Assembly (NCBI GenBank): GCA_029863825.1
Contig: JAOTUP010000088.1
Span: 1-7,387 of the forward strand
Length of the DNA stretch: 7,387 bases
Source of the DNA: Acidobacteriota bacterium
Lineage (GTDB): Bacteria; Acidobacteriota; Thermoanaerobaculia; Multivoradales; JAHEKO01
Direction: 5' to 3'
Shown here: positions 6,314 through 7,387 of the stretch, piece after piece
How positions within the stretch are numbered: the first letter of the stretch is position 1
Layout: the number at the start of each line of letters is the position of its first letter
The notes under the pieces: generated by a model
Told to the model about the DNA's origin: nothing
Databases searched by the model: none
What the model saw: the letters and a program-made list of their open reading frames with translations, nothing else
Made by a program: the position numbers and the translations under genes

Positions 6314-7015
6314 TCAAGACGAAACGCTAATCACTAATGCAATGACTATATAGACCGGCACGACCAAGACGACGAGGACATTCAGGATCGCCAGTCCAAG
6401 AACGATCATAAAGCCATATGGCCGAAGCGCCGAGTAGCGGGCTGCCCATTCCGGCGGCAGCAGATGGAGAACGAGCTGTCCGCCGTCGAGTGGCGGAATC
6501 GGCAGGAGGTTAAAGAGCGCCAGGAAGCCGTTCAGAAATGCAAACTGAACACAGGTGAAGATGAGCGGGAAACTCGGACTCAGGGCTGCTTTGTCGAAGT
6601 CTCGAATGAGACTCGAGGTGGCGGTCTCCGCGGCGCCAGTTCCCAACACACCCAGAGAGACGGCCAGAAAGACAAGACCTATCGCAGCGAGCAGCAGGTT
6701 GGACAATGGCCCTGCCAGCGTCACCAGCAAATGGTCCTTCTGCGGATTCGCCAGGCGGTCGACTCGAACCGGCGTGGGGCGCCCCCACCCGAAGACAGGA
6801 CCACCCGAAAAGGCGAGGACCGCCGGCACAAGGACTGAGCCGAAGATGTCGAGATGACGCATCGGGTTCAGGCTCACACGGCCAGCTTCCCACGCCGTCG
6901 CGTCCCCGCATCGCATCGCCGTCCAACCGTGAGCAGCCTCATGAAACGAGATTCCCAAAAGCACGATGAGAAACTGCATCAGAGCCGGCAGGATTATGTT
7001 GGAATTCATGCTCAT
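6314..7015 (-). CDS. Site-2-protease-like membrane metallopeptidase (M50 family)
   Basis: A small intramembrane zinc protease of the compact M50 group. Of its 233 residues, most lie in hydrophobic segments (about 7-24, 57-70, 96-124, 149-171 and 200-230). The zinc-binding HEAAH is at 25-29, inside the first membrane helix. The second motif, NLLPIPPLDGG, is at 169-179 and contains the third metal ligand, D177. GPVFGWGRPTPV (72-83) and the HLLVTLAGPLSN segment (95-106) are also typical of the group. There is no PDZ domain, as in RseP-type proteases, and no CBS domain, so this is the minimal form. Its substrate is unknown; a role in regulated cleavage of membrane proteins is family inference. 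Start ATG 7015 or ATG 7009; neither has a clear ribosome-binding site. It opens the run leading into trpS, 14 nt before the trpS GTG. Placement of this gene next to trpS and scpAB recurs in other genomes as far as I remember. Confidence 0.9.
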   Translation of the reverse strand: MSMNSNIILPALMQFLIVLLGISFHEAAHGWTAMRCGDATAWEAGRVSLNPMRHLDIFGSVLVPAVLAFSGGPVFGWGRPTPVRVDRLANPQKDHLLVTLAGPLSNLLLAAIGLVFLAVSLGVLGTGAAETATSSLIRDFDKAALSPSFPLIFTCVQFAFLNGFLALFNLLPIPPLDGGQLVLHLLPPEWAARYSALRPYGFMIVLGLAILNVLVVLVVPVYIVIALVISVSS

Positions 7016-7086
7016 GATCGTCGCATCGGGGAACGCGAACGAGACGGGTGGAGGCCGGGAGGACGGTTCAGTCGCAACCGGCCGAG

Positions 7087-7092
7087 ATTATA
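7087..7092 (-). promoter_or_regulatory. Possible -10 element TATAAT ahead of the protease-trpS-scpAB operon
   Basis: A perfect TATAAT read on the minus strand, in the 123-bp gap between the glycosyltransferase stop (7139) and the protease start (7015). No recognisable TTGACA-like hexamer lies 16-18 bp upstream, and there is no TG extension. A transcript would have a leader of roughly 65 nt. AT-rich hexamers are rare in this GC-rich sequence, which gives the match some weight. Nothing else in 7016-7138 stands out. Confidence 0.35.
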
Positions 7093-7138
7093 GGCGATGA
7101 AGGCCCCGCATCGTCGGGTCGTCCACTGCATCGAGAAC

Positions 7139-7387
7139 TCACTCCGCGGCAGGTCCCTCAGTGCTTTCATCGAGCAATGGCAGCACCAAACGCTGCCATT
7201 GCCTCGCCGCATGAGCCGGCCGAAAGTACCGCTCGACACGAAGCCGACCAGCCGCTCCTCGCCGACGGGCCTCGGCCGAATTGGCCAAGACCTCCCCCAA
7301 CGCCGCTGCCAAGCGCGCCGGGTCTTCTGGGGATACCAGCCATCCAGTCTCACCATCGACGCCGACTTCCGGGATTCCGCTCACTGC
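7139..7387 (-). CDS. Glycosyltransferase, GT4-like, C-terminal fragment (start beyond the window)
   Basis: Only the last 82 residues are visible; the frame is open through the right edge. AVSGIPEVGVDGETGWLVSP followed by EDPARLAAALGEVL is the hallmark C-terminal nucleotide-sugar-binding stretch of GT-B fold, family-4-type glycosyltransferases. There the glutamate in this loop contacts the donor, and the dDGxTGxLV turn precedes the helix that packs across the cleft. The terminal YFRPAHAARQWQRLVLPLLDE matches the usual last helix. Such enzymes build lipopolysaccharide, exopolysaccharide or glycolipid chains; donor and acceptor cannot be told from this fragment. It runs in the same direction as the protease operon but is separated by 123 bp holding a promoter-like -10, so it may be a separate unit. 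Confidence 0.85.
   Translation of the reverse strand, partial: AVSGIPEVGVDGETGWLVSPEDPARLAAALGEVLANSAEARRRGAAGRLRVERYFRPAHAARQWQRLVLPLLDESTEGPAAE

Noticed and set aside
6300..6360. Possible T-box or attenuator controlling trpS
   Set aside because: Only 14 nt separate the protease stop from the preferred trpS start, and no T-box-like sequence, terminator hairpin or Trp-codon run is visible.
7012..7356. Open frame of 114 codons on the minus strand ending at the protease start
   Set aside because: It overlaps the glycosyltransferase tail in a different frame, is Arg/Trp-rich, and has no domain. Its stop overlapping the protease ATG (ATGA) looks coincidental.
1..7387. Search for tRNA, rRNA, CRISPR repeats, insertion-sequence ends, integrase or toxin-antitoxin genes
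   Set aside because: None seen. Nearly all bases are covered by conserved housekeeping genes, and the two intergenic gaps (225 and 123 bp) are too small and show no such structure.

Overview
The window looks like an ordinary chromosomal housekeeping segment from a GC-rich bacterium (roughly 60 % GC judged by eye). No phage, plasmid, insertion sequence, CRISPR or defence genes are visible. Gene content and protein style are compatible with Acidobacteriota or a deltaproteobacterial-type lineage: a TrpRS of the GEDQxSH type, an scpA-scpB-rluB-cmk chain, and a Bacillus-like leucine dehydrogenase. The phylum is an inference, not something the sequence proves.

Layout. From the left edge to about 1033, on the minus strand, lies most of queG (epoxyqueuosine reductase, last step of queuosine synthesis); its C-terminus is cut off by the window edge. 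A 225-bp divergent intergenic region (1034-1258) follows. It carries a perfect 6-bp-arm inverted repeat and a weak promoter-like pair. Leucine dehydrogenase (1259-2362, plus strand) comes next. Everything from 2359 to the right edge is on the minus strand. Read in the direction of transcription this is: the C-terminal end of a family-4-like glycosyltransferase (7387-7139), a 123-bp gap with a consensus TATAAT, a site-2-protease-like M50 metallopeptidase (7015-6314), trpS, scpA, scpB, rluB and cmk.

How the genes fit together. The minus-strand run is very compact. trpS/scpA, scpA/scpB, scpB/rluB and rluB/cmk each overlap by exactly four bases (ATGA or GTGA), which implies one polycistronic message with translational coupling. 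It joins tRNA-Trp charging, the SMC-ScpAB chromosome-organising complex, 23S rRNA pseudouridylation and CMP/dCMP phosphorylation, all growth-linked functions, plus a small intramembrane protease of unknown target. The last gene, cmk, converges on the leucine dehydrogenase gene so tightly that the two stop codons share the tetranucleotide CTAG. A stem-loop just beyond the dehydrogenase stop is written inside the last codons of cmk.

I found no previously undescribed system. The observations worth a second look are architectural: the chain of overlaps, the convergent stop and hairpin, the dyad between queG and the dehydrogenase gene, odd start-site geometry at queG and trpS, and an acidic ScpB tail that doubles as the rluB ribosome-binding site.
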